From the NCBI GenBank assembly GCA_950022295.1, contig OX465598.1:339463324-339527323 (forward strand): a DNA stretch of 64,000 nt. Reading direction: 5' to 3'. The notes beneath the pieces were generated by a model. That model saw nothing but the letters and a program-made list of their open reading frames with translations, did not search any database and was not told the origin of the DNA. Numbering within the stretch: the first letter of the stretch is position 1; each line of letters begins with the position of its first letter. This DNA is from Bromus sterilis (lineage: Eukaryota; Streptophyta; Magnoliopsida; Poales; Poaceae). Shown piece after piece: positions 1-12,331 of this stretch. The position numbers were made by a program, and so were the translations under genes.

Positions 1-869
1 TCACTACCCGAAGTTATTCCCAAGGAAGAAGAGAGAGTTAAGAACCTTCCTACCTACCACACAGTAGCTACTATCCAAGTTGTTGAGAATGTCCAAACTA
101 TTAGCACTCATCACACCCCTAGTCCCACTTGACCTATCAATGGTGATGCTACCACCTCAACCATAGATGAAGAAACCTCTATGAACATAGAGGCTTTCAA
201 ACAAGTGAGCCTAAATGATATCACTACCTCCTTGATAGATAGTAGTGATCTAGACTTTGACAACTGCACCTTACCTAAAGTTAATTGTTTCCTACACAAA
301 ATGTCTAGAGACCCCCCCCCTAGCACACTTAATCTTGCCTTCATAGAGCATATCACCAATGCTCTAATCAAAGTTAGGGAGGAGAAGCTTAGACTAGAAG
401 CCTCCATACCTAGGAAGCTAGAAGATGGTTGGGATCCTATGATAAAAATCAAATTGAATAACTTCTCTTGCTTTGCTCTTTGTGATGTTGGAGCTAGTAC
501 CTCCGTTATGCCCAAAAGAATGTATGATATGCTTGGATTGAAACCTTTTGATCATTGTTCTTTTGGTGTTCGTCTTGTCGATTATTCCATAAAGAAACCT
601 TTGGGGAAGATCGATGATGTTCTTATCATTGTCAATGACAATTATGTTCCCGTTGATTTTACTTTATGGACATTGAGTGTGATCCCTCTTGTCCAATTAT
701 TTTGGGACGCCCTTTTCTACGCACCATGGGTGCTGTTATTGACATGAAAGAGGGGGAAATCAAATTCCAATTCCCTCTCAAAAAGGGGATGGAACACTTC
801 CCTAGAAAGGAGATTAAGCTGCCTTTTGAGTCTGTCACACGGGCTAGTTATTTTCTTGATAAGACTTGA
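1..869 (+). pseudogene. gag-protease C-terminal part of element A, disrupted
   Basis: The reading frame encodes the end of a gag-protease polyprotein. The retropepsin region has the active-site-like stretch LCDVGAST near 480-503 and the later LGRPFLRT motif near 705-725. Compared with E2 and D, a Gly codon has become TGA at 130-132. One base is lost near 661-666 (ACTTTATGG against ACTATTATGG), so the last third reads in another frame. The stop at 867-869 is the family's normal end. A viral-type protease would cleave gag in the particle; this copy cannot make one. Confidence 0.8.
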
Positions 870-2526
870 TCTTATACTTTAAGCCTAGCTAATGGCTTTA
901 AAGAAGCGCTTTGGGAGGCAGCCCGCAACGAATTTAGTTTTTCCTTTTTGTTTTTCTTCTGTTCTTAGTGGTCTTGATGATTGTTAGTACTGTAGCAACA
1001 TCATTGTATTTTTACTTTTCAAGCTTTGTGCCAATTATAGCCTCATATGGCAAGGGAAGTGAAAGTTGTGACATGCTGTCCAGAAAACAGATTTTGTCCT
1101 CGTGACGGGAAAAATTATAGAAAATCACCAGTTCATCATTTTGAGCTGATGTTTTTACACAGCGTGCTATATACAATCACGGAACTTTCGTATGTTCTGA
1201 GTTTTTTGATTTGGTTTGCAGAAGTGCCCCTAAAAAATTCATACTACCTGTTGTTCTGTTTTTTACAGATTCTACCACGTTTTGTCTCTCCTAACTTTTG
1301 CAAACCTTAAGCTTGCTTTTTCTTTGCAAAAACTTTTTGGAAATCTTAAGAAACAGTAGATCTTCAATAATATCTTTATTTTCAGTAGAGGAAAATTATT
1401 TTAAGAGGGTACTAACTTCTCTAATCAGTTTACAATGAGTTATGTATGAAGGGAGTTTTCAAGTGTGCGATGGAAGATGATGAAAGAAGATCCTGGAGTG
1501 TCAAATGATCAAGATTGGGGATGCCCATGTGCACCCCCAATAAACATTCAAGGAGAATCAAGCTTCTAAGCTTTGGGATGCCCCTGTGCATCCCCTTCTT
1601 CATCAACAATTATCAGTTCGTCCCTCGTCTCACTATATTTTTATCACTTCATGCGTTATGTGCTATGCTTGGAGCGTCTCGCTCTTTACTTTTCTTAGGT
1701 TTGTTTTTGCTTTGTTTTCTGTAGTAACAAGTGAGACCCCATCTTTATTTTGTGTGGAAGATAAACACGCTCTGCTTGAACTAGAACTCCTCATAGGATT
1801 TGCATGCTTATTCTTTTAGCTGTGAGCTGTTCTTTTTCTTTTCTTAGTTGTTGTTCTGTTTAGTTGTAGTGCTTTAGTTTTTCTTGAGCTTTTCTTTTGT
1901 CTTAGGTTGAATTTTCTATAGGTTGCATGTTTTATCTTGTTAGAGAGTTTGCCTGTTGCACTGAGTTCTGTGTCTTGACTGAAAGTAGGTAGTTAAAGTT
2001 GTTGTTCTCTTTGTAGTAGTAACTTGCAATAGTTTTGAGGTATTGACTAGAGTAATGTTTGAACTTATGGTGTCAAGAGCTCTTGCCTATTAGTGATAGA
2101 TGTCATATTTTGGGCAATCCGTGTGTTTTTCGAAAACCAAAAAACCCCTGTTGAGAACTCTAGCTACTAGATGGATCACTAACCTCTGGAGGGTTCGAAT
2201 ATTAGAGTACACTCACGTACCATGAGTCGAGGATGCGCAAGGATAACCAAACCCCCATACACTCCTCCTCGGGGTACCTGTCTCTTTGTGAACCTCCTGA
2301 TTAGATTGAGAGTTACCGATAATAAGTGCATGAGTTCTTCAGACTAATGTGAGTATTCAAAAATTGACACTTCCACCCACCTATACCTTTTCTAGCCTCT
2401 TCAGTACCGTGCATTGCCCTTTCTCATCTCGAAAGTTGGCGCATACTTCGGCGGTGCATCAAAACCCTTGGCACGATACGCTCTGTCATCATAAGCCTCC
2501 TTTTATCCTTCCTCAAAACAGCCACC
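870..2526 (+). other. Element A 3' non-coding region
   Basis: There is no plus-strand gene here. The stretch is the long untranslated tail shared by A, E2, D and F. Bases 1775-2340 are identical to 17251-17816 in E2 without a gap, while flanking sequence differs clearly. Near 2400-2500 the minus strand carries a short conserved reading frame also present in E2. Confidence 0.7.
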
Positions 2527-4123
2527 TGATACGTCTCAAACGTATCGATAATTTCTGCTCGCTCCATACATGTTTTGTGTGATATTTCTATGATCTAGAT
2601 ACACTTTCATACACTGTTGATCATATTTTGGAACTAACCTATTAATGGTTGCAAGAGTGCACAAGTTATTTTTTTGTACTTTATGTGTAGGAATTACTTG
2701 TATAAAGGAAAAAATCACAAAAAGAAGCCTTGTAGGAGTTGGACTCTAACTCTCCCGAAATCTGTCCCCACCAGACAGGTTTTAAAGATCGTCTCGGAAA
2801 CACTAGAAGACGGTCTCAGACGGAAAAACTTAAAACTACAAAGTTGTAGGGAATTCTTTTCCAGTGGATCTAGACAGAAAATTCGGCCCAATCGGAGGTC
2901 GGATGCTCCATGTAGCCCCGAAATACCTAAGATGTAATCTGGATGATGGGAATCCGAGAGTCTATATAAAGAGAGGAAACCTAGGTCAAAGGGCACCACA
3001 AAATTTTATCCCCCTTGGCAGCCGTCTTGAGGGGGAGATCAATCTCCACAGAAGCACCATCTCCAAGGAAGAAGAAGGGGCCCAAGGGTCGCTGCCCCCA
3101 AGGGACGTGGCCACCGCCGTGGCCGTGGGCATCGCCGTCGCCGTCGTCGCCTTCATCTCCTCCGAGCTGCACCTCTCCATCAACAACTCTCTCTCTCTCT
3201 CTCTCTCACCATGTCCATGTGTGAGTAGTTCCTCCTCGGGGCTGAGGTTTCTACCAGTAGCTATGTGGTCAATTCTCTCTACCATGATGTGATCTTCGTT
3301 GTGATCATAGGCTATGTTAATCTAGGGTGATCCCATGATATTTCCCCTTCCTCTATGTATTGGATTGATATACTCACTTGATATTATCTAGTATAATCCC
3401 CGAGACCATGGTGACAGCGGTCTATTGGACATGGGTTAGAAGAATATTTTCATGAGTGATTTCCTCTTTTGTGTGTTGATTGAAGATTGAGAGTCTTTTG
3501 ATGCTTGTCTTTGACTATCCTTTAGATATGTTGTGGTGATTGTGGTACTCTCTTTGGATGGCTGCAGTGACATTGGGAAATCCATAGATGAGAACTACAA
3601 ACTCTAAGGTGTGTTTTTGTAGCCCTACATAATTCTCTTCCTCTCTTGACCACAAAGGAATGACCTCCGAGTACGTCTCCATTGCATGTTTTATGGGAAA
3701 TATCATGTGATTAGACTATGTTAATGTTGTTGGGAGTTGCCACTAGTGAAAGTATGAAGCCTAGGCCTTGTTTCCACCATTGTTACACCGTTTGTGCTCA
3801 CTTTTGTCACATGTTTGCTTGCTGAACTTTTTATTACAGATTTATATTACTTTGTTTTGCCACACCTATCACTCTTTTTTACCATCTCTTCGCCGAACTA
3901 GTGCACCTATACAACTCCTAGTTGTATTAGGTGTGTTTGGGACACAAGAGACTTCTTGTATCTTAATTAAAGGGTTGCTTGAGAGAGACCATCTTCAACC
4001 TCTACTTCCCTGAGTTCAATAAACCTTAGGTCATCCACTTGAGGGAAATTGCTGCTGTCCTACAAACCTCTGCGCTTGGAGGCCCAACATAGTCTACAAG
4101 AATAGAAGCGTACGTAGACATCA
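2527..4123 (+). repeat. 5' LTR of E1 (1,597 bp)
   Basis: The LTR starts TGATACGTC and ends ACATCA directly before the primer site spacer. A TATA box, TATATAAA, lies at 2963-2970 and a CT microsatellite at about 3187-3207. After the first ~100 bases it differs from the LTRs of D and F, so it belongs to another subfamily. Confidence 0.75.
2963..2970 (+). promoter_or_regulatory. TATA box in E1 5' LTR
   Basis: TATATAAA lies about 436 bp into the LTR and is followed by a GC-rich stretch, as expected for the U3/R boundary. This is inferred from sequence only. Confidence 0.45.
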
Positions 4124-4132
4124 AGCTATTTC

Positions 4133-4150
4133 TGGCGCTGTTGCCAGGGA
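4133..4150 (+). other. Primer-binding site of E1 (tRNA-Asp type)
   Basis: TGGCGCTGTTGCCAGGGA lies 9 bp after the LTR end. It matches the complement of the 3' end of plant tRNA-Asp(GUC) with two differences from the intact site of D at 26130. Confidence 0.7.
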
Positions 4151-4223
4151 GGTAAGCGTTGAAGGTATATCTTTAGATCTTTCAATTAAATATTTTTGTT
4201 TCTTGTTTTTATTTTCACTAGTT

Positions 4224-6332
4224 ATGCTTATGGAAAACTGCACTCTTAGTTCGTTGTTTGGGGAAGGCCGCTTTACCACGCCCGTGGTAAAGAAGTCTCC
4301 TCCACCTACTGAATGTACCCCGTTCAAAATACCACTTGGGATAATTGAAATAATTAGGAATGATTGTTATGCAGGGGATGGAACAGTCCATCCTAGTAAT
4401 CATTTGTTGAAACTTACAGAACTTTGTGAGTTGTTTAAGATTTCAGGTTTGACAAGAGATGGAGTCATGAAGAAATTATTTGTCTTGTCACTGAAAGGAA
4501 AAGCATTGGAATGGTATAGGCTACTAGATGATTCTCACCTACGAGATTGGGAAGAGATCCAGTATCTCTTCTACTCCAAGTTTTACCCTCTTCATGAAGT
4601 TCATGAGAATAGGAATTATGTTTATAATTTCTATCCTCATGACGGAGAGAGCATATCTCAAGATTGGGGGAGACTGAAAACTTTAATGCTAAAATGTCCT
4701 AACCATGGGCTCCCCAAAGATATAATTGTTACTAATTTTTATGCGAGGCTCTCTCGACAGGATAGAGACTTTCTCGATGCTTCCTCTATGGGTTCTTTCA
4801 CAAACGAAAAGATTGATGCTAAATGGGAACTCCTTGAAAGAATTCAACGCAATACTGAATATTGGGAGATCGAAAACGGTAAAGAGTCAGGTATAAATTA
4901 TGAGTATGATTGCATTAAGTCCTTTGTTAAAACTACAAGTTTTAATAATTTTAGTGCTAAGTTTGGGCTTGATTATCAATTCCTTGTTGATTTCCTCCAA
5001 TCTTTTGCTTCACATCTTAATATGCCTAAGGAGAATTGGATCAAGCATCATGAACCTTTTAAAGAGATTTGCAAATAAAATGAAATTGTTCATGATGATT
5101 GCAACATGCATGATCCAATTCCTGAAAATGAAGTTTTATATAAGCATGTTAATTTTTGTGGAGTGGATAGACCTTGTGAAAGGCCTATGATTGAAGAAGA
5201 GAAGTATTGTAAGCAACATAAGCATGAAAGAACAATCACTTGGGTCAAATATTTAAATGAAATTGCTAGAGAATTGTGTGACCTTTATCCTTTTACTTGT
5301 GAACTTTGCTGTATAGAGGGTCACTTCAATTTTCAATGCATGAACTTTCAAAACATAACTGTTAACCAGTTGTGTGATAACATGATCACTTCTGATCTTT
5401 ATGATGAACTTATGTCATTTTTGATGTGTGAAGATTTATCAGAAAAGACTTCTTGGCTAGATGTTAATGCCTTAGAAATTAGCAACACTTTGCAAAATTG
5501 CCGTCTCTATTGTGTTGTTAATTGCCTTGAAAATGATTACATAAGTAAGATTAGAAAGGGGGAAACTTTACCAAAATATATAAATGTCTCTTATATCTCT
5601 ACTAATAAAAAGGAGAGTTTCTCCCAAGTTCCCCCTATTGTTTCTAATGATAAACCAGGATATGTGGAGAAACATCATCTCCAACCACTCCCTCCTAAGG
5701 TGAATAAGAATAAAAAGAAGAGGAGGAGGAAGAGGAGCAAGAAGGAAGAAGAATGGGTATCAACCTGGCCTGAGCATATCCCTCGCATCAATTTTTATCC
5801 TAACGGACAGAAATTTTTGGAGGACGGTGAGCTTGATTGCATTCATTATTATCCTGATGTTAAGTCCGTAGGCACTATTGAAGATGATTTTGATTATGAT
5901 ATGCATGTTACTTTTTGTGATTGGGAAAATGATGATAATGCTACTTATGATCTTGAAAATATTTTTGGTACCAACTCTGAGAGTGATGATATGGAAAGCT
6001 CTAAGCTTGGGGATGATAGGATTGCAAGTCCTTTACCCATTAGTGAGTGGTAATTAATAATTCTTTTGCTAGTAAGAATAAAGACATCATGTTTACAAAT
6101 ATAGTTGCTAGCAATGATAATGCTCTTCTCTACTATGATGATGTTATAACTCCTATCTATAGTGATTTTAAAGGTACCTATGACATAAGGAGAAATTATC
6201 CTTATGAAACTTGTCATAATCATGGAGGGATTACTCCCTTGTTGAACACCATCTTCCTAATACACAATTAATCTATAGTGTTCAAGTTGTTTATGATAAT
6301 CCTACTCCCACTATTACCAATGAGAAATATGT
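4224..6332 (+). pseudogene. E1 gag-like polyprotein, first part
   Basis: The first ATG is at 4224. The frame gives a retrotransposon gag domain (motifs KALEWYRLL and FYSKFYPLHE), then a Cys/His segment, a Lys/Arg-rich stretch near 5700-5750 and an acidic C-terminal part. It is broken by TAA at 5076-5078, with the same frame reopening to 6053. A frame change near 6045 continues to 6271, and the solo LTR H enters at 6333. Gag would form the particle coat in the cytoplasm. No pol follows. The plant gag match is clear; the exact family is uncertain. Confidence 0.75.
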
Positions 6333-9300
6333 TGTAACACTCTCACTGTCAGTGAATAGTAATCACCATTACTGTCGATCACTACTGTTCAAAATTTTTG
6401 TTTGATCAACTTGGTTCAGCTCAAATTCAATACCCCTTTGTTATTGTTGAATGCAATGTGAACCTTGGGCCTTGATCATCATGGGTCAAAACAAAGTCCA
6501 ACCCATAAACATTTGAAATCAAATCAAATCTCAAAATGCCTTTGGTGGAATATTAAAACCAATGTGCAAAATAAACTTTCTCCAAAAATTGTGAAACTAC
6601 TTTTTTAAAATCACAAATATTCAGTGGACCAAATCCAAATGGGTTTGGGTATTTATTGAGTTATAGAAAATTCCAAACAATTCAAACAGTAGGTTAAAAC
6701 CCTTACTTTGGGCATTTAATATTTAAAAGAAATATCTAATGATTTTCTTTTGCTGCAAAAACTTTTGTGGCACCGCTATATAATGATATACTAATTTTGA
6801 GGCACCTAACACATTTTACAAAAATGCCTAAGCTAGGAAAACAATTACCAAAAGAAAATACAGAAAAGAAAAGAGAGATAAAATAATAAAATCTAGTCTA
6901 CCCCCCATGGGCGAAGCCCACCCCAACCTCCCCTCCCCCTGGACCGAATCCAGCCCAACAAGCCCAGCCCACCCCGGTCGTCCTCTCCACTGCTCACGCC
7001 CTTGCGTGGAGGGCATCCCACGGTGCCGTGCCCGGCAGGCTCGCCGTGGCGGCAATCCGGCGACACGCCGGCGGGGATAAGACCCCGAGGCCGCCCCGTG
7101 CCGCCCCTGCCCGTGCCCTAACCCTAGCGTGCCTCTGAGCCCAGATCTCGCGCAGAACCAACCCCCCCAGTCATCTTCTACCTCGGGCCGGAGCCCGCCG
7201 TGTCCGTGTCGCCGTCGTCCACGCGGCCAACGGACGTGCCCCGCCACCCCACCATGCCCAGGAGGACGCCCGTGGTCCCCTTCGTCGTCGGCGCCTGTTG
7301 ATTGGAGTCGGGGGGCACTGCCGCCGTCGCCCCGGTTGTCTTCCTCGCCCACGGCCATCGCGGCCGCCGCCCCGATTCGCTGGCCCCCGAGCACCCCGAC
7401 CTCCCCGGACCCGTGCGAGCTCGCCACCGGCCTCCCCTCGGTAAGCCGCGCCCATTCCCCTCCTTTCCTCGTCGGATTGGCCGCAGTTGCGTCGTAGGGC
7501 CGCGTTCCCCCGTCGGTCTGCCATTAATGGAGCTCGAGCTTCCCACGTCTCGGCTCGCCGGTGCCCCGTGCGCCTGGCCGCACGCTAGCCGTGCCAGTGT
7601 GCGCGCGCGTCCACGCCGTGCCCTAGCCAGGTCGCCCCCTTGGTCGCGCCTCGCTGCTCCCCTGGCAGGGCTGGCCTCGCCGCCGGCCTCTGCGTGGGCA
7701 TGGCGTGCCCGGGCTGGGGTTGACCCACTGACCCGTGGGCCCCTCCCCCTTGGATTAGCCACTAATCATCTGTTAAAAAGATAACCCCCCTGTTAGCTTA
7801 AAATAAATGTTAAGTTAAAATATGGGCCTATGACTAGTGGGCCCTGGGCCTGTTAAATTAATTAAACTGATAATTTAGCACTGCAGTCAATGACACACGG
7901 GTCCCCCTGTCAGGTTTTATTTATAAATGAATTAAAATTATTGCTGTGAATGACATGTGGGCCACCCTTCTGTTCTTATTAAATAAAATGAATTATAAGT
8001 AAGTAGAGGCTGACATGTGGGACCCCCATGTCAGTTTGACCAGTCAACACTGTTGTGGATAATGCCTCTGTTTTATTAATAAAAGTAATTCAGAAAATCT
8101 TTTAAATGATTTAAAACTTCAGAAATTAATATCTTTTAAACCGTAACTCAGATTCAAAAACTTTATACATGAAAATTGATCAGAAAAATATAACGAATAC
8201 GAATACGCTATCCGTATGTCTATCACACCCCTCTAACACAACAAACATCAAACCGTCCCCCTCCGGACCGGCTGTCCGACAAATTGTCCGGTACTGCTAA
8301 AGTACCCGGATGAATTTATTTCGAACACGAAAGTTGTTCGGAATAGATCAACTAAGACGGATACACCACCCATACGTTTGTCAGATGTCCACGACACCTC
8401 CGGCATGATACCTCCCCCCCTCCGAACACACTGTCCAGTAATCACCCGGAGCTGGTAATTCATCCCCGGATGAATTTCCGCTCCGAGCCTGATACATCGT
8501 ACCGCGTTAGAATACCGACATCGATGCATTTGCCATGTCATTCATATGTTTGCATATGTTTGATTTATATTTACTGTTTCTTCCCCCTTTATTATCCGGT
8601 AGACCCCGCTGCTGCCGCCGACTACACCGCCGCTGAGTACGACTACTTCGTCGACGACCCTACCCCTACCGTCGAGCTTCCAGGCAAGCAGAGCCATTCT
8701 CTTCCCCAGATATCGCCTACCTTTCCGTACTTTCTTGCACTAGGCATTGTTACTGCTGCTGCTACGTTACAATCCTATTCAATTGCATAGCCTGATTTTG
8801 TCGCCCCTTGATGTACCTTTCTTATCCTATGCTACCTGTTATAATTATGCATATATTCAGCAGTGAGCCCTGCGCATTGTTAGCTAGGACTAGATAGCGG
8901 GCCGTGATCACTCAGGGGAGTGAACACGGATACAATATATAACTGTTGCAGGTACGGAACAAAGCAGACACCGCCAAAGGTCCTATCTGGGTTATGCCTA
9001 GTCACCCTCAAGTGTGAGCTATCAAGGAGTAATCCTTGTACTCCACTCGAGGCTGACTTTGTTTTGCCGCCATAGGGTCCTAAGCACGGTTGTCCTTAAA
9101 GGTAAGAAGTCGGGCGACCCAACGGTACCCGCGAGAGGTATTGCGACGGGACGACAGGGAGGGTACGACCAGTGTACCGGTGTGCTTGGCCCCTGATCGT
9201 TGGCCGCGAGAGTTACCAAACTACGAAAGTCGAGCTCCTCCAGGAGCACACGCGAGACAAGGTAAGGAGTCGGTTCACCTTGTTGGTAACCGCAGAGACT

Positions 9301-10631
9301 TGGTGGGACGACAGGGCAGGCACCGATGTACTGGTGGTCCTGACTGCTATCGTTGTCCGCGGTTCAGTTAAGTCAAGGCAACGATAACGGTTGTCTCGCA
9401 AGTTAATAAAATGCTAAATGGTTCGGTGGATGAATTGAGAGGCCCGTTGGTCTGTACGCACTACCTTCACGTGGGATAAGGAGTTATGGGCTCCCCTGCG
9501 TCGTAGTTCATTCGAAAGCTCTTCAGACGTCAGCAGTATCGCGGTCTGATTGCCGGGAAGTTGTGTGTCTTCTTTACTAGCGAGTGGTGTTTGCTTTTGC
9601 TTCCCGGCCAGCCTCGCACCGTTCAGGAGCGTGCAAGGGTGAGGGTCCTAGACCCCTTGGCGCATAGGATTTAGTCCGGCGGATGGCCTCTCTGCTGAGC
9701 CTAGGATGGGCTGCGCCGTGTCGGATAGCTTTGGTGGAGCGTTCCCTAACAAGGTTTCCGCCACCCTGGAGATCCGAGCGTGCAGGATGAACAGTAGTGC
9801 ACCCCTGCAGGGAGTTTAATCTATTCGAATAGCCGTGTCCACGGTAACAGGACGCTTTATGCTGAAGCTGGATCTTACTACTACAAACTATTATTATTAA
9901 ACTGTGTGGTTCCGGGTTCTCTTCCTCGCGGGGATGTCGAGGAGGGGATCTCGGAGGCATTGTTAATTATTACAACTTACTATTATACAATGCTGCAGCA
10001 ACTTCTGCTGCATTGTTACTTTATGCTTTATATGAACTGTTGGCTATTATCTCCTCATGCTGCAAGACTCGTTGGAAGATGCTAGTCTTCGTTAGGCCTA
10101 GCTTCTTAACCTTATTCTGATTTCTACCTTGCAGTTCACTATATATAGCCTCCCCTTTCCATTTGATACATGCATAAGTGCTTAGTAGCGGACGTAAGGC
10201 TCGCGGGTATGCTAGATACTCACCTTTGCTTTATTTCCCTTTTTCGCTTTGCCTGATCGGCCGCTGCAGCCGACGTTGGAGCCCAGGAGCAGGAGTACCC
10301 CGGAGGCGACTACTACGACGTCGAGTTCCCCGTCGACCAGGAGTAGTTCGGTGGATCCCAGGCAGGAGGCCTTGCCTTTTCGATCTGTATCTCTGATGTG
10401 ATTTGTGCTAGCCTTCTTAAGGCAAAACTTGACTAACTATGTCTGTACTCAGATATTATGGCTTGTATGACTTATGTATTCGGATCCTCGCGATCCCTGG
10501 TATTGTAACTTATTGTTTTATCCTTTTGTGTTTAGTGTTGTGCTGAGATATTCTCACCGTGGCACCCTAATCTCAGCCGTGTACCCTGCGTGTATGATTA
10601 CTGTACACGGATTGATTTTGGGGGCGTCACA
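6333..10631 (+). mobile_element. H: solo LTR of a large-LTR Gypsy-type element (4.3 kb)
   Basis: H starts TGTAACAC and ends GCGTCACA, with the 5-bp duplication TATGT at 6328-6332 and 10632-10636. No primer site, polypurine tract or inner repeat of the ends was found, which fits a solo LTR. Inside are an AT-rich start, a GC-rich block at 6900-7760, repeats of a TGACATGTGGG-like motif at 7917-8035, and two acidic coding-like exons (8603-8683 and 10270-10346). The plus orientation is inferred from those exons. Confidence 0.75.
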
Positions 10632-10636
10632 TATGT

Positions 10637-10919
10637 TTATGTGGAGAGTAAGAGTACCCTCTTGCATGTGGATCATGGTAACAATGCCTTATGTGATGCT
10701 TATATTGCTGAGTTTATGCATGATCCTACTGGAAATTATTATGAGAAGGGAACATATTCTTATAGATATTTCAATAATATCAAGTTCCCTCTCTTTATGT
10801 TGAAGGTTTTGAAGTTGCACTTATTTTGCCTTCCTATGCTAATATATTTATGCTTCAATGAGTTATTCCTCTACAAGATCCCTTTGCATAGGAAGCATTT
10901 TGGAATTAAACGTGTTTGA
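10637..10919 (+). pseudogene. E1 gag-like polyprotein, C-terminal part after H
   Basis: Directly after the right copy of TATGT the E1 frame resumes (motif VYVESKSTLLHVDHGNNA). It runs to a TGA at 10917-10919. Removing H and one TATGT would join it to 6332. The hydrophobic end (LHLFCLPMLIYLCFNELF) could be a membrane segment. Confidence 0.7.
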
Positions 10920-12331
10920 TATTTGATTATTGATGCTCTCTTTTGTTCTTCAACTCTTATTCCTACAAGAGCATGACTAAAATCTTAAGACTTTCTTTAT
11001 GGCTATAAAGAAAGAGCTCTAGGGAGACAACCCTTGTTATCTTTACTTTGAGTTTTTACCTTCTGTTTTTAGTGGTCTTGATGATTGTTACTATTGTAGC
11101 AACATCATTGTATCTTTATTTGCAAGCTTTGTGCCAAGTCATAGCCTCATACGACAAGGGAAGTGAAAGTTGTGACATGTTGTCCAAAAAACAGATTGTG
11201 TCCTCGTGAAGGGAAAAATCAGATCAAATCACCAGTTCATCTTTTTGAGCTGAATGTTTTACACAGAGTGCTCTATAGAATCACGGAACTTTCATATGTT
11301 CTGAGTTTTTTATTTGAGTTGTATAAGTACCCCTAAAAAATTATTTACTACCTGTTGTTCTGTTTTTCACAGATTCTGCCACGTTTTGTCTCTCCTAACT
11401 TTTGCAAACCTTAAGCTTGCTTTTTCTTTGCAACAACCTTTTGGGAATCTTGAGAACTAGTAGATCTTCAAGAATATCTTTATATCCAGTAGGAATTTTT
11501 TTATTTATTAAGGGTACTAACCTCTCTAATCAGCTTATGATGAGTTATGTATGAAGAGAGTTTTCAAGTGTGCGATGGAAGATGATGAAATAAGATTCGG
11601 GAGTGTCAAGCGCTCAAGCTTGGGGATTCCCCATGCATACCCAACAAATATTCAAGGAGACTCAAGCGTATAAGCTTGGGGATGCCCCCGTGCATCCCCT
11701 TCTCCATCAACAATCATCAGTTCGTCCTTCGTCTCACTATATTTTTATCACTTCATGCGTTATGTGCTATGCTTGTAGCGTCTCGCTCTTAGGTTTTATT
11801 TTTAGTTTTCTTTAGTTTTGCTTTCTATTCATAAAAAGTTAGATCCAGTCTTACTTTGTGTGGGAGAGAAACACGCTCCACTTTCAAAACCTAGAAAACA
11901 TCATAGGATTCTTCATGCCTATCTTTTTGCTGTTGTGTGTTCTTTATCTTTTCGTAGCTACTGTCATGTCTAGTTTTAGTCTTAGTTTGTCTTTAGCAAG
12001 AGCCTTGGATTTTGTTTAGTTTGTTGCTGGAACTCTCTTTAGTTTTCATGTTTATCTTGTTAAAGAGAGTTGGTTGTTGCACTGAGTTATGTCTTGTCTT
12101 GAGAGTAGGTAATTGAGGTTGCTATTTAATTTTAGTAGTAACTTGCAATAGTTTTGAGGTATTGATGTGAGTAATGTTTGAACTTTTGGTGTCAAGAGCT
12201 CTAGCCTATTAGTGATAAGTGTCGTATTTTGGGCAATCCGTGTTTATTTTCAAAAACCTACAAAACTAGCTGAGAACTCTAGCTACTAGATAGATAGCTA
12301 AACTTTGGAGGGACTAGATATTAGAGTACAC
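10920..12331 (+). other. E1 3' non-coding region
   Basis: No gene is seen. This is the family's untranslated tail and is closest to F at 39945-40580. It stops at TTAGAGTACAC, where E2 enters. Confidence 0.7.

Larger units (their letters stand above)
1..2526 (+). mobile_element. Element A: internal fragment of a non-autonomous Gypsy element (Athila lineage, Sabrina/WHAM-like)
   Basis: This is the interior of an LTR retrotransposon that starts before the window and is cut by E1 at 2527. The first 869 bases are a gag-protease tail matching copies at 15506-16342 (E2) and 27480-28338 (D). The remaining 1.6 kb is non-coding and also shared with E2, D and F. It normally continues as a stretch beginning ATACCTACC, which here stops at CAGCCACC, where E1 enters. 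No pol follows the protease. The continuation of A to the right of E1 was not found in the window. Family name is from motif memory. Confidence 0.8.
2527..12331 (+). mobile_element. Element E1: non-autonomous Gypsy (Athila lineage), 5' LTR plus interior, interrupted by H and E2
   Basis: The element begins with TGATACGTC at 2527, inside element A. It has a complete 5' LTR, a tRNA-Asp-type primer site and a long gag-like coding region that crosses the solo LTR H, then a non-coding tail to 12331 where E2 enters. The 3' LTR is not seen in the window, so either it lies beyond a deletion or it was lost. No protease, reverse transcriptase or integrase is visible. Confidence 0.75.

Noticed and set aside
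3187..3207. CT microsatellite and C-run at 12596-12606
   Set aside because: Simple repeats inside LTRs; no further meaning seen.
6828..7762. Several long overlapping frames on both strands in the GC-rich part of H
   Set aside because: They arise from the lack of AT-rich stop codons in GC-rich DNA; none has a recognisable domain and they overlap in four frames.
6333..10631. H as a complete element
   Set aside because: No repeated ends, primer site, polypurine tract or retroelement genes; TG...CA with a 5-bp duplication fits a solo LTR.
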